From assembly GCA_021495925.1 (NCBI GenBank), contig JAKEKT010000042.1, positions 124,001-188,000 on the forward strand: a stretch of 64,000 bases of DNA, read 5' to 3'. This document shows positions 10,096 through 21,042 of this stretch, piece after piece. This DNA is from Diplodia intermedia. Lineage: Eukaryota; Ascomycota; Dothideomycetes; Botryosphaeriales; Botryosphaeriaceae. Below the pieces are notes generated by a model. That model did no database searches. It had not been told where the DNA came from and saw only the letters and a program-made list of their open reading frames with translations. Every line of letters starts with the position of its first letter. The first letter of the stretch is position 1. The position numbers were made by a program, and so were the translations under genes.

Positions 10096-12171
10096 ATGAC
10101 TACAGAGGGCCAAAACCCACGATGGTGGAGCGCGCTTGCCAAGCCCTTTGCGAATCCTGAGCGCCGTCTGCTGCTCAAGATAGACATCTTCCTGCTGGCT
10201 TGGGCGTTCGTCGCAGGATTGACCAAGGTCAGCAGATATGGAAGGTGGCAATGCAGGCAAGCCATCCTGACGCTTATTGAATAGGACATGGACCAATCAG
10301 CTACGACCCAGGCTTACGTCTCGGGAATGAAGGAGGCTCTCAGTCTCAACGGCAATGAGCTTGTGGAGTTCACTACCTACTTCTCGATTGGCTATGCGCT
10401 TGGCATTGTGCCCGCGCAGATCATACAGACAATGGTATGGAGTCACTTGTTCTTTTACCGCAGCCTTGCTTGCTAACATTCGGACGTTGATTTCTGCAGT
10501 GGCGGCCCTCGATATTCCTGCCGGTCTGCGAGATAATTTGGGGCACTCTCACCTTGGTGTATGTAAACTTTACATTGAAATCTTCTACGAGACAAGCGAC
10601 TGACTTGTTCGCAGCACTTACAGGTCGAAAAATGCACAGACTGTCTATGCTATCCGCTTCTTTCTGGGAATATTCGAGTCGGTCAGTGCCCCGTATCATC
10701 AGCCAAAAAGGTGTCCAGTGCTGACTCCCGGAATTGTAGACGTCATGGCCTGGTCTCGTAGCCTTGATCTTCAACTGGTACACGCCGAAAGAGCTTGCGA
10801 CTCGCCTCGCCATCTTCGGCGTCAGTGGCGTGGTTGGCAACATGTTCCTTGGAGTCCTTCAGGCGGCCTTGTATAAGAACCTCAATGGCGTGAATGGGCT
10901 TGAGGGATGGCAATGGCTCTTCATCGTCTCGTGAGTTCACTGTCACGCTGCGGAGCATCTCCCAAAGTGCGGCAAACACTCTCCGCTAAGACACAACTAA
11001 CCTTATGAATCCATATAGGGGCGCAATAACCATGTTTTGGGGATTCCTGGGTCTCTTCACCATTCCCGACTCTCCGGCCATCACCCGCGCACTGTGGCTC
11101 ACCCGGGCGGAACGCGAGTTATCCCGCACGCGCATGGCAGACCACGGGACAGAGACGGCCAAGATGATTGACCGCAAGAAGCTAGTCGTCAAGCTGCGCA
11201 AGATGGCCATCAATCCCGTGTGCTGGCTGTTCATTCTGGGTATGTCTTACAAGACGTAGCTTCACAATTCAACCTCAGTAGAACCCCCATTCGAGCTAAC
11301 CATAAAAACACGTAACGCACAGCCTACCTCCCCTACGCCTGGAGCCAGCGCGCCAACTCCTACTTCCTGCTCTACCTCAAGGGCCTCACCCGCGCCGACG
11401 GCCACACGCCGCTCTTCAGCACCTACAAAGTCAACCTCATCCCGCTCGGCGGCTACGGCCTCTCCGTCGTCAGCACCATCGGGCTCAACGCCATCAGCGA
11501 CTGGAAGGGCTGGCGCTGGCAAGTCTCCATCTTCGCCGTCGTACGTCATTTCCCCATCTTCCCTCTCCCCATCCCCATCCCCCACCTCCCAAGCACGCAG
11601 CCGGGGCAACCCAAACCACGCAATCAACGACCCGACTCACCATCGCATCCAGGCCATCCAAACCCTCTCCTGCGCCGTCCTCTCGGCCTGGCCTTCTTCT
11701 AGGCCGACCATCCTCGCCTTCTACTTCCTCACCTTCACCACCGCGGCCTGGGGCTACTCGCTCGTCGCCTGGCTGGCCGAGCTGCTCCGCCGCGAGCCCG
11801 AGGCGCGCGGCGTCGCCGTCGGCGTCGCCGTCACGCTCGTCTACGCCGGCCACGCCGCCATCCCGCTGCGCGCGTGGCGCGCCGCCGACGCCCCGCGCTA
11901 CCCGCTCGGCTTCCCGCTGGCGACGGCGTTCGCGGTCGCGAGCGGGGCGTTTGTGTTGGCGTTGAGGTGGTATGTTGGGGGGAGGAGGAAGGAGGAGGAG
12001 GTGGTGGAGGAGGAGGAGCGGGTCGAACGTAGCGGGAGTGAGGAGGAGGGAAGAGCGAGGGTTGGGGCTGGGAAGGGGGAGGAGGGGGTGGTTGTGGAGG
12101 TTGCGGTGGATGGGTCGGTGGGAGAGGGCAAGGCGGAGGTGGGATCGCGGAAAAGAAGTTTGGGTCGATGA
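10096..12171 (+). CDS. MFS transporter, anion:cation symporter family (Liz1/Fen2/Vht1-like)
   Basis: Plasma-membrane permease of the allantoate/pantothenate (ACS) group, whose yeast members carry pantothenate, biotin, allantoate, nicotinate or sulfonates. Model: exons 10096-10227, 10285-10434, 10500-10558, 10615-10681, 10740-10930, 11019-11239, 11323-11540, 11653-12171; seven introns (56-112 bp); 518 residues in frame. Motifs: an N-terminal KIDIFLLAWAF helix, then DQSATTQAYVSGMKEALSLNGNELV followed by FSIGYALGIVPAQII (characteristic ACS helices 1-2), YAIRFFLGIFES, and SWPGLVALIFNWYTPKELATR. The C-terminal tail (about the last 75 residues) is unusual: long runs of Glu/Arg/Lys/Gly, cytosolic by inference. 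The dioxygenase next door suggests an organic-acid or sulfonate cargo; pantothenate or a vitamin is equally consistent with sequence alone. Confidence 0.9.
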
Positions 12172-14170
12172 CGGGGAGACCCTGGAACACTGGAAGCTTG
12201 AGGAGTCAGAAGTACCCAGGGCTAGCCACGGTACTCTTCCAGGCGGGGGCCCTTAAGAAAAAATCTTTTCAGCATAAAAAGTTCTCTACCAGCTCTGAGT
12301 GTCGAAAAAAACACCAACCTGTTCTCACTATGGGCATCTATGACCACGATCCTCTCTTGCGAACTTCGAATCTGTTTTCGTACCGGCAGTTGTCGTCGTG
12401 TCACGCACAGCCGCTCCGAGTCTTCGACAGCGATGCGAGATGTCGGAAGCCGGTTGGCCACGGCTATCCAGACGCGTCGGTCGAATCGACTTCCAAGCTG
12501 GCAAGGGAGGATCGTCTGGTTTTACGATGTCCGTCGTGCAGCAGCAGCAGAGCCAGCGGCACCAGCCGCCGCCGCCGACGGCGAAGCTCGAACGGATACG
12601 TATGGATGCTTGAATTGGTTAGCCTACAGCCTACCCACCCAGTCTGTCCTGAAGACCCCTTTGCTGACCGATATTCACAGTCGCGTCCAAGCAAGTCCGC
12701 TATTAACGTGATTTTGTGTAGTTCCTACCGCGACCAGCTGCAGCGAGTGCACCACGGTCCAGCAGCGAGCGCCGCCCAGCAGCGAGCACCGCTCCCTCGA
12801 CTCCCTACTTCCGCCCTTCGCCCCGCGATTCGGGCATCCTGTCCAGCGCACGTCGGCGCCACTTCCACGTCTGGAACCCCGCAACCGCGCAGCCGCGAGC
12901 CCTACTACCGCTAGTAGCGAACACTCCAGTCTTCTCAAAACCACCCGGAGTTTCTGGATGGAGAGGCACCCCCTGCCTCTCTCCAGGAACACGGAATCCA
13001 ACGCGGGCGTTCTGTCCGTCCTTTTTTTGCGCCATTGCAAAAACCAGAGGGAACGCACGCACTGAGGGGACCCGGGGGCTCAAAGAAACACGGGGGGGAG
13101 TCATCCATGTTCAATCAACACGTGAACACTCTGACCTATGCACCAGTCACTTGAGGGGAATTGCGAAAAAAGACTGAGGTCACGCCCTTGAGGAGGTACG
13201 TCGCAAAACGTCGGTTGGTCCTTTCGACGTTTTGCGAGTGCTGGATGACCCCATGAACCAGACCGATGATGCCAAAACCGCACCCGCTGGGAAAAAGCCT
13301 GATTCTTCATTCGTCGAAACCGTGGCCCACGGTGGCTGGCGAAGGGGAAGAGTGCTTTCAGGGTCGCTGAGGTCAAGAGAACGAATCAAAGGACCAGCAG
13401 CCGAGAGGGTGTGCAAAGGAAACCATAAAAGTCTACATGGCCGATGATGAAAAGTTCTCCAACAATACAGCACGCCGGTCACCCCGTCCCGTACAATGAC
13501 TCAAGCTCGCAACAAGGATTGCAATTTAGGGGGCGGGGTGTCCACGCGCTGTCGAGTACTGAGGCCGTCTTTTCTTCTTCTTTCTTTGAGACTGATCGTC
13601 GGGGTGCTTGGTATGTCGATGGGAAATCATTGAATATTACATATCCTGTCTCGATTTTCCATTTCTGAAGGCACGGAAGGAAATTAAGATGCAAAGCTTG
13701 ACTTGTGTTGATGAATCTGGATATTGTCGGACTCTGACTAATCTGCTAATCTTGCAAGGTTTCCATTAAGCGGGATCCAAATACTTTGTCCTATGAGTGA
13801 CTCTCGTCCAGTGGCGGACAAGGTATCTTCATTGCATAACCCTTGTATACATTCCAAATCACCCTCGGCTTCCAAGTGACTGAACGTTTAAGTCCGGCAT
13901 GTTGATATCAGCAGAAGACAGTACATTCTCAGGGATGCGGAGAGAATGATAGAGCCAATAGGACGACAAAGGAAAAGCCTTCTTTTGGTGGTGTATCATG
14001 GGGGATCCCAATTTGTACATGCATTCGTGGGCCCAAATACGCGGCCACTTGCGCAGGAAAGAAAAAAATAATGGTCAAGAGATCTACTACGCCTTGCAAA
14101 ACCCTTTGCTGTTGTGTATCCATGCCACACCGCGTGCCTACCCAGCAACCCGCTAACCGTTGCCACAAAT
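12172..14170. other. Intergenic between convergent transporter and complex I genes
   Basis: About 2 kb. One stretch (about 12720-12915, plus strand) has G/C-rich third positions and a frame reading STPYFRPSPRDSGIL then RRRHFHVWN. It could be an exon behind a TAG acceptor at about 12720, but no convincing start, stop or family supports a gene. The remainder shows nothing recognisable. Confidence 0.45.
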
Positions 14171-15196
14171 TTACTTCCTGTACCACATGCGGGTAATCTG
14201 GCATATACGTTAGCATGAAACCAGGATATTGGCAAGCAGTGGCAAAATAAATTGACGTACCTTGGTGTGCCTCATCTTCTTCTGCAGCTGGAAGATGCCG
14301 TACATCAGCGCCTCGGAGGTGGGCGGGCAGCCAGGAACGTAAATGTCGACGGGCACGATGCGGTCGCAGCCGCGGGTGACGCTGTAGCTGTAGTGGTAGT
14401 AGCCGCCGCCGTTGGCGCAGCTGCCCATGGAGATGACCCAGCGCGGGTCGGGCATCTGGTCGTAGACCTGGCGCAGGGCGGGCGCCATCTTGTTGGTGAG
14501 GGTGCCGGCGACGATCATGACGTCCGACTGACGGGGCGAGGCACGGAAAATGATACCGAGACGGTCCTGGTCGTAGCGCGGCGTCGACAGGTGCATCATC
14601 TCGACGGCGCAGCATGCGAGACCGAAGGTCATGGGCCACAGCGAGCCCTGGCGCGCCCAGTTGGCGATCTGGTCGAGCGTGGTGCTGAGTTTCATGTCAG
14701 CCGTGAGGAACCGATCGTGTTGCGCATCCCCGTCCGCGATTGTTCATGTTGTCCTCATTCCCGCCACCGCCCCATGCTCCTTTCCTCCGTGACCGATTCC
14801 TTGCAGGGCGAGACGTACAGCGCGTATTGGACAACACCCTTCTTTCCCTCCTGACTCGCCAGCGGCACGTTAGTCGGCATGCCCTTCTTCATGGGCGGCG
14901 GTGCGCCAGGGCCGTCGGCGATGATGGCGGGCTTCTGCATCGGAGTGGCATTGCTCTTCGACGAGTTCGAGATCCATGCGGCGGAGACGGCGCGGAAGGG
15001 GGTGATGGCGGTGGAAGGCTTGGCTGTTCAGGCGGCGCAGGCGTTAGTGGTGATTGACTGATCGAGGGTGGCGGGGCAGAGATGCGGGAGAGCCGGGGTA
15101 GGATTGGAGTGGTGGTGGGCGGGCGAGCGGGCGTGGGTGGAGGATTGGCGTACCGCGCAGCGCCATTGAGGCGGCGGATCTGGTCGTCGACAGCAT
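14171..15196 (-). CDS. NDUFS7: NADH:ubiquinone oxidoreductase 20-kDa (PSST/NDUFS7) subunit
   Basis: Mitochondrial complex I subunit that holds iron-sulfur cluster N2, the last electron carrier before ubiquinone. Model, minus strand: exons 15196-15154, 15023-14819, 14684-14261, 14197-14171; introns of 130, 134 and 63 bp, all with GTACG(C/T) donors; 232 residues. The first 14 codons plus the start of exon 2 form an Arg/Ser-rich mitochondrial presequence (MLSTTRSAASMALR). N2 ligands are visible: C107 and C108 (GLACCAVEMM), C172 (GSCANGG) and C202 (PGCPPT). The last exon encodes only ITRMWYRK-stop, the usual end of the family. Nearly invariant blocks such as PRYDQDRLGIIFRASPRQSDV make the call secure. 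It shares a 384-bp divergent promoter with the TRAPP gene. Confidence 0.97.
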
Positions 15197-15580
15197 GGCT
15201 GCGGTGGGTATCCGGGACGACGCAAGGAAAGGGTGGAGTGGAGAGAGGTGGGCGCGGTGGGAGCGGGTGGCGGATGGGGACGCGCTTGCAGCAAGTCGAT
15301 GTCGTCGACGTTCACGCTCTCTCGCTTGTGCTTTAGGGCTCATCCATTACGGAAGAGCCATAGCCTGCGCTCTGATTTGGCCGCGCCAGAGCCGCAATAT
15401 AGCCGGCCGCCCGGGGTCGGCCAACGACGTCCCTGATGACTACACCCAACCCAAGCCCTGTGAGGCAACCAAGGCGCATCTCCAATTCAAATGCAAACGC
15501 GCGCTGCCCCGGGCCTCACCGCTAAATCTAATCCCGTCTGAGCGCATGTGAACCCGCGACACCCGTCTGCCGTTGCAATC
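15197..15580. promoter_or_regulatory. Divergent promoter, complex I PSST (-) / TRAPPC2L (+)
   Basis: 384 bp between the two ATGs. G/C-rich on the PSST side. No clear TATA element; no open frame of its own is convincing. A single nucleosome-free region would suffice for both housekeeping genes. Confidence 0.6.
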
Positions 15581-16243
15581 ATGGCAGCCACCCGCGTGCC
15601 CTCTATAGCATGCATCGGCATCATCGGAAAGCATGTACGTAGCCATAAACTCAAGCAAACCACCCATCCGTCCAGAGCTCATGCAAGCACCAGAACAACC
15701 CTCTCCACGTCTCGCTCTTCCCGCCAGATGCACGCGCCCCGCTGGAGTTCTCCTTCCTGCTCTCGTCCTCGCTCGACATCTTCGAGGCCCGCATGCCGCA
15801 CAAGACGGCCGACCAAGACTTCGGCCTGTTGCAGGCCGTCGACGAGCGCCTGGCCATGTACGGCTGGATGACCAACACCGGCGTCAAGTTCGTCGTCGTC
15901 GTCGACATGGAGGGCCGCCCCGCCACCTCAAGCGACGCAAAGACCACTTCCGCCATCGGCTTGAGAGATGCCGACATGAAGCCTGTAAGTGACCCTCTAC
16001 TATATCCCCTTCTCCAAGGGAGGTTGGTTCGTGGTGTTGATGCTGTTCGTGCAGGCTTTCAAGGCGCTGCAGTCTGCATATATTGGGCTGCTGAGGAACC
16101 CCTTTTACGATCCGGACCAGCATTCTCCTCTGACTGCCAACGCCGAGCAGTCTGTCGGCTCCACTCAGATCACGAGTCGGCGCTTCACCAACGAGGTGAA
16201 GAGGATAGGGGAGACGTGGACGCCCGGTATCGGAAGCATGTGA
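15581..16243 (+). CDS. TCA17: TRAPP-complex subunit, TRAPPC2L/Tca17 type
   Basis: Sedlin-fold subunit of the TRAPP tethering/Rab-GEF complexes acting in ER-Golgi and Golgi traffic. Model: exons 15581-15634, 15694-15984, 16055-16243; introns of 59 bp (GTACGT) and 70 bp (GTAAGT); 177 residues. The opening MAATRVPSIACIGIIGKH, joined to NNPLHVSLFPP, is the longin/sedlin first strand pair. It continues with FSFLLSSSLDIFEAR, then KFVVVVD and the C-terminal helix AFKALQSAYIGLLRNPFYDP. The acceptor at 15693 is chosen because it restores GKHNNPLH, the family junction. The gene converges with the phosphatase gene 393 bp downstream. Confidence 0.9.
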
Positions 16244-16636
16244 TTGCCCAATCATGGAAGAGCATTTTAGGATTAGAGAGCTCACGACGCCTTCACGCAG
16301 ACCACGTAACTGGACGTGGCCGGTGGAATCGAAATAGACGTAATAATTGCAAGCATTCAATTCATCTGCCCTGCGGTCTATGGCGAAGGTCTTCACGTGT
16401 CGAAGCATAGAAGTGGTACACGAGTATACCAACTCGTTTCGTTACAAGCCCATTTACCGGACGAATATCCACGCCATCGCAGCAAACCCATCCCAACCAA
16501 GCATTGCGCCAGACCTTATACCAGGCTTTTTGCTGAGCAGCCAATCATCTGAACCGAGCCTAAAGTCAAATGCCGTGCAGAACAACACTGGGTATCCTCA
16601 GCTATGATAGTGTTGCTCGTTTGAGGGTATATCAAA
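16244..16636. other. Convergent intergenic spacer
   Basis: 393 bp between the 3' ends of the TRAPP and phosphatase genes. No gene seen; it should contain both polyadenylation regions. Confidence 0.7.
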
Positions 16637-18573
16637 TCAGAGCTTCGGCTTCACCTCTGTTGAGGCGCTGGCCTCCTTGTTCAGCGCCACGTTACCCGTG
16701 TTCTCGCCTTCTCCGAAGAAGATGACTTCAACAGTGAGATCGTCCCTGCGAACATTAACACTAAACTCGTCAAGAACACGTCGTTGAGCAAGAACTTACC
16801 TGTAGCGACGAGAGAAGGGGCTTGGCAGCGTCAGCAACGCGCAAAGCTGGTCCTGGTTCTTTCCACCAAGAGCGTTGCGCACAAGATGCGTTGCAGCGTT
16901 CTTATCTTCCACGATGAACCTTTCGGTCTCAGAGCCCGTCACACCCCACTGACGCTGCCTGATAGGAGCCCGCTGGCCACTCATGTCCTGCTGGACGCCG
17001 TCCTTCTCGATCGGCAGGCCCTTCTGCTGGCTGAACCAACTCTTGAGCCAAGCATTGGTGTTGCTCTGGCTGGTCTTACCCTCGGCCTGCGACTCAAGCC
17101 ACTGGCCGACAAGACCGACAACTTCCTCGTTGGTCAGCATCTCCCAGAGGCCATCCGTGGCCATCACGACGAAGTCTCCCTTTTCAGGCTGGACCTTGGT
17201 CGTAGTGACGATAGGCTCCGCCGTGACGTACGGCGGGGTCTTGAGCAGCGCAGGGGAAGAACGGCCGAAGTAGTAGTCCTTGATCTTCCTCTGAGTCTCA
17301 ATGCTCCACTTGTAAACCGCGTCACCGAATGCTCTCGAAGGCTCAAGGCCACCCAAAATGCGACCGTTTCTGGTCACATCGGGCTCACCGGGATGCTCCC
17401 TTCGCAGGCGGGCTGCCTCTTCGGGAGTACCACCAGTCTGGTCCTGGGACAGAGGAGTGGCCGTCCACTTGCCGTTCGAGCCTCTCCGTCCAAGAACGGC
17501 ACGAGAATCTCCGGTACAAGCTACCCTCAAGAGCTTGGAGTTGCTGTCGTAGAAAGACAGCAGACCGCACGAGCCGGCCAATGCAGGAGCAAGCAGCTCG
17601 GCGGCCACACGCTTTGACTGCGCCTTCATGACCTTCTGCACCGACTCATGGCATATCTCGTGATCGAGACGCAGGAAACCAGTCTTGATTGCCTTATCAA
17701 TCGATTCCGCAGTGGGGAGCTTGACAGACGGGTCCGACAGGGCCGACTTGTATGTGGCGTTAAGCTCACGGGCGACGAAAGAGATGAGAGAGTTGCGCAG
17801 TTTCGCCGAGGTGATCCAGCCGCTAGAAGGCAAAGTTAACCAATGTCATCCCTGATCACTCCACATCCTTGCCCATACCTGTGGCCATCGAAAACACCCC
17901 AGAACATCCAATCGCTGTTGGAGGAGCCGTCGTCGGTCGACGCAACGCTCTGGGGCACTTCGACGATCTTCTCTGCGTGATCGTCTTCGATGGGATCGTT
18001 GCTGGGGATCTGCACGACGTCGTAGCGAACCACGCCCTTGCCCCGGCCGACAAGCCAGGACTCCTCATTCCTCCTCAGCTTCTGTGTCGCTTGTTCGGGC
18101 GTCAGCATCTCGACGACCTTGCGTCCGTAGTCGTCCGTCTCCTTGGACAAAGGCGCGTCGGCCGGCAAGGTACCCGTCCAGACCTGACCCTCGTCTATGA
18201 CCAGCACTTTGTTGCCCCCGTCGGGAGCCTTGTCAGAGGTAGGACCGCTGGTGTCTGCGGCGTTGGTGTAGACGCTTGACGCACTCAACCCTCGGGTCTG
18301 TTGTCCGGAAACCGACACCGAGGCGGCGGGTGAGGCACCGTGTAGGGGATCGCCGTCACCGCGGTAGGCGAGCCAGGCGCCGGTAGCGACGGCGGCCGAT
18401 ACGAGGGCGTAGGATAATCCGCGGAATTGCATCGAGGATTGAAGGATCTGGTGGCCGGATCGCTGTCGGGTGCTGAAAGCACGCGAGCTGACGAGGCTCG
18501 CGGGCGTGCGGACGGTTCTGCGAAGGCCCGGGCGGCGCACGGCGCGGCACGTCTGGAGGGCGGCACGACGCAT
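16637..18573 (-). CDS. PTC5: Mitochondrial PP2C-type phosphatase, Ptc5-like (pyruvate dehydrogenase phosphatase)
   Basis: Mg/Mn-dependent Ser/Thr phosphatase; yeast Ptc5 is mitochondrial and reactivates pyruvate dehydrogenase. Model, minus strand: exons 18573-17879, 17822-16800, 16745-16637; introns of 56 and 54 bp; 608 residues. The only ATG in the open frame is at 18573 and starts an Arg-rich presequence (MRRAALQTCRAVRRPGLRR). A hydrophobic segment follows (SYALVSAAVATGAWLAY), so insertion in the inner membrane is possible. PP2C motifs: GVFDGHSGW (metal Asp, restored by splicing), AGSCGLL, CTGDSRAVLG, RILGGLEPSRAFGD, DFVVMATDGLWE and the last metal site RDDLTVEVIFF, also formed by splicing. 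The extension to about 18795 is open but has no ATG. Confidence 0.93.
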
Positions 18574-18903
18574 TTGGAAGACCGCGCCCGAGTGCCTGAG
18601 TCGGCGGTGGAGCGGGGAGCAGGTGATAGGAGCGGTGTCCGAGGAGGGAGGGGCGGCGTGTCGGAGGTAAACGAGGGAGTGCTGTCCTGGTGTTGAGGCT
18701 CCCGCATGCCCGCCGATCGCTTGAGCTGCCGGTCGCTCGGCCCGTTTCGTTGGTGCTGCGGACGGACGCCCCCCCGCCGCTGTGGTTCCTCGCAAAGCTG
18801 CCCCACGTCATCACGGTCACTCGCGCACAACCACCTATAATCTTCTCTGCTTTCTCGTCGTTCGAACCTGCGCTGCATCCGCACCACCAAAAATTTCACC
18901 ACC
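18574..18903. promoter_or_regulatory. Divergent promoter, Ptc5-like (-) / TCF25 (+)
   Basis: 330 bp. A TATAA lies at 18836-18840, about 65 bp before the TCF25 start, followed by a pyrimidine-rich stretch (CTTCTCTGCTTTCTCG) typical of fungal transcription start areas. CCACGTCA at about 18802 resembles an E-box/CRE half site. No gene inside. Confidence 0.6.
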
Positions 18904-21042
18904 ATGTCTGCGCGTGCACTGCGCAAGCTCCAGCGCGAGCTTGAGGAAAAGAAACAGCTGGAGCAACTGGCCGCCGACGATGACGAAGACAACGAATCGG
19001 AGGAGGAGCAGCCAGCCGCCCGCCCTGCGAAGGCTAGCATGTTCGCCATGCTAGGCGCCGAAGAAGACGAGGACGAGGATGAAGACGAGAAGCAGGAGCC
19101 GCAAGACACTCCGGAAGCGCCTGAGGAGAGCGAGGAGGAGGCACCGAAACCGAAAGCTCCCAGCGCAAAGAAAAATAAAAAGAAGAAGAAGAAGGCTAAG
19201 GCTGCGAAGCAAGCTATCGATACGCCGACCAAAGAACAATCTGCGCCCTCCGAGCTCGACGAAATCGACCTTGCGCTGCAATCTCTGAAAGTCGGCAAAT
19301 CGGAGGACAAGGGCAAGTCGGCTGAGGAAAGCGCGGCCGATGCTGCGGCACAAGAACTGTACAAGCTGCTGGCGGTCGATACTCAAGGTCTTCATGCGCA
19401 GAATGAAATGCGGAAGCTTTTCGGAAGGGCTGCCTTGGAGAACAGGACGGATGATGAGCCTGCTGGTAGAGGCAGACGCGGTCGCGGCGCGCAGCAGCTT
19501 GGTTTGGCGCAGGCTGTTGCTGCGCGCAACATGCCCGGCGGCCAAGGTTTTGCGTCACTAGGTCTGCGCCGGAACATATTCATTCAAGGGAAGGAAGAGT
19601 GGCCTAGAGCAACGAGTGGTGGTCTCGGCATGGAGATTGTAGAAAAACGCGCCGACGGAACTGTGGAGTACAGGTTCATACACAGTACAGCGTACCAGGA
19701 CGTACAAAGGCAATTCGAGAGCTGTGTAGCCTCTATGGATCCTAACCGGCTGGTACAGTTGCTCCAGTTCAATCCATACCACATCTCGACCCTCCTTCAA
19801 GTATCGGAAATCGCAAAGCAAGAGCGAGACCACGCAACATCTGGCGATCTCCTCGAGCGTGCTCTGTTCTCCTTTGGCCGATCCATCCACTCAACTTTCT
19901 CCAACAACCTATCGCAAGGAAAAGCCAGGCTGGATTTCCGGAGACCGGAGAACAGAGAATTCTGGCTGGCAGCGTGGCGCTACATTGCCAACCTCGGTAT
20001 GCGTGCGACTTGGAGGACGGTATATGAATGGGCCAAGCTACTTCTTAGCCTTGATCCCGAGAACGATCCGTACTGCGTTCGACTCGTCATCGACCAGTAT
20101 GCCATCCGCGGTCGACAGCAGCAGGACTTTATCAACCTAGCTCAGAGCGAATTCTTTAAGAAAAGATGGGCAGACCTTCCAAACATCCAACTGACGCTGG
20201 GCCTAGTACAAGTGCAGGCAAACGAACGCAACAAGGGGCAACAGAAACTTTACACGGCGATTGGCAAATACCCTTGGGTTGCTGCTCGTCTGTTCCAGGA
20301 ACTCGAGGTCAACGACATCCCACCAGGGATCTGGGGCAAGCAGCCTCACACGCCCTATGAGCACCTACTGACTGAGCTATACGTCATTCGCGCCAAGGAT
20401 ATCTGGAACACACCAGAAGCAAAAAACTTGCTGGTCGAGGTGGCTTCGGCGGTGCAGGCTTCTGGAATGGCAGACCCTGTAGACATCGCCATCACACGAG
20501 ACACAGCTCGTCACACCATACTTACCGATAATCCGGCACTCATTGGGGCAGTTCCGCGATCGCTGTCTTCTCAAGTGCAGTCGACATCAGACCCGCTGCC
20601 TCCGCACGACAACCTGGCTTCGTATGACCCCAGCCCAAGCAAGGCGAGCCGGCAGCGCGAGGGCCAGACAGCGGACGAGATGCGAGAGGAGTACAGCAAT
20701 CTGAGGGCATTCTTCCAAAGTCTCATGCCGTGGTTCCAGGCACGTGAAGGCAACGCGGGCGAACAGCGAGCAGCAGAGCAGCTGGATGAAGCGCCAGCGC
20801 TGGATGCGGAAGTGCGTGACGAGGAGGTAGTCAGGCGGATGGTCGAGCGAGGGATCCCTTTCCAGGAGTTCTGGGAGCGCACGCAGCGGTTCGAGCAACT
20901 GCAGAACCAAATGGAAATGATGGGCGAATTGGAGGAACTTCCGGAGACGGAGGAAAGTCGGGCAGGTCAGAACCCCTCGGTAGAGCGGGCGGAGGGCGGC
21001 GGAGACGACGAGGATGCCAGGGGGGCGGATCCTGCGGCGTAG
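18904..21042 (+). CDS. RQC1: TCF25/Rqc1 family protein (ribosome quality control)
   Basis: Subunit of the ribosome quality control complex with Ltn1, Rqc2 and Cdc48, acting on stalled 60S-nascent chain complexes; the mammalian homologue is TCF25/Nulp1. Single exon of 712 residues; ATG preceded by CACC. The N-terminus starts with a short helix (SARALRKLQRELEEKK). Long acidic runs follow (DDDEDNESEEE, EEDEDEDEDE), then a lysine run (KKNKKKKKK), as in other members. The conserved TCF25 domain runs from about residue 250 to 560 with HSTAYQDVQRQFESCV, DPNRLVQLLQFNPYH, FWLAAWRYIANLGMR and DPENDPYCVRLVIDQYA, then GKYPWVAARLFQEL. The tail is charged. No intron needed. Confidence 0.95.
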   Translation: MSARALRKLQRELEEKKQLEQLAADDDEDNESEEEQPAARPAKASMFAMLGAEEDEDEDEDEKQEPQDTPEAPEESEEEAPKPKAPSAKKNKKKKKKAKAAKQAIDTPTKEQSAPSELDEIDLALQSLKVGKSEDKGKSAEESAADAAAQELYKLLAVDTQGLHAQNEMRKLFGRAALENRTDDEPAGRGRRGRGAQQLGLAQAVAARNMPGGQGFASLGLRRNIFIQGKEEWPRATSGGLGMEIVEKRADGTVEYRFIHSTAYQDVQRQFESCVASMDPNRLVQLLQFNPYHISTLLQVSEIAKQERDHATSGDLLERALFSFGRSIHSTFSNNLSQGKARLDFRRPENREFWLAAWRYIANLGMRATWRTVYEWAKLLLSLDPENDPYCVRLVIDQYAIRGRQQQDFINLAQSEFFKKRWADLPNIQLTLGLVQVQANERNKGQQKLYTAIGKYPWVAARLFQELEVNDIPPGIWGKQPHTPYEHLLTELYVIRAKDIWNTPEAKNLLVEVASAVQASGMADPVDIAITRDTARHTILTDNPALIGAVPRSLSSQVQSTSDPLPPHDNLASYDPSPSKASRQREGQTADEMREEYSNLRAFFQSLMPWFQAREGNAGEQRAAEQLDEAPALDAEVRDEEVVRRMVERGIPFQEFWERTQRFEQLQNQMEMMGELEELPETEESRAGQNPSVERAEGGGDDEDARGADPAA

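Noticed and set aside
18574..18795. N-terminal extension of the phosphatase
   Set aside because: Open frame continues but has no ATG; the ATG at 18573 gives a good mitochondrial presequence.
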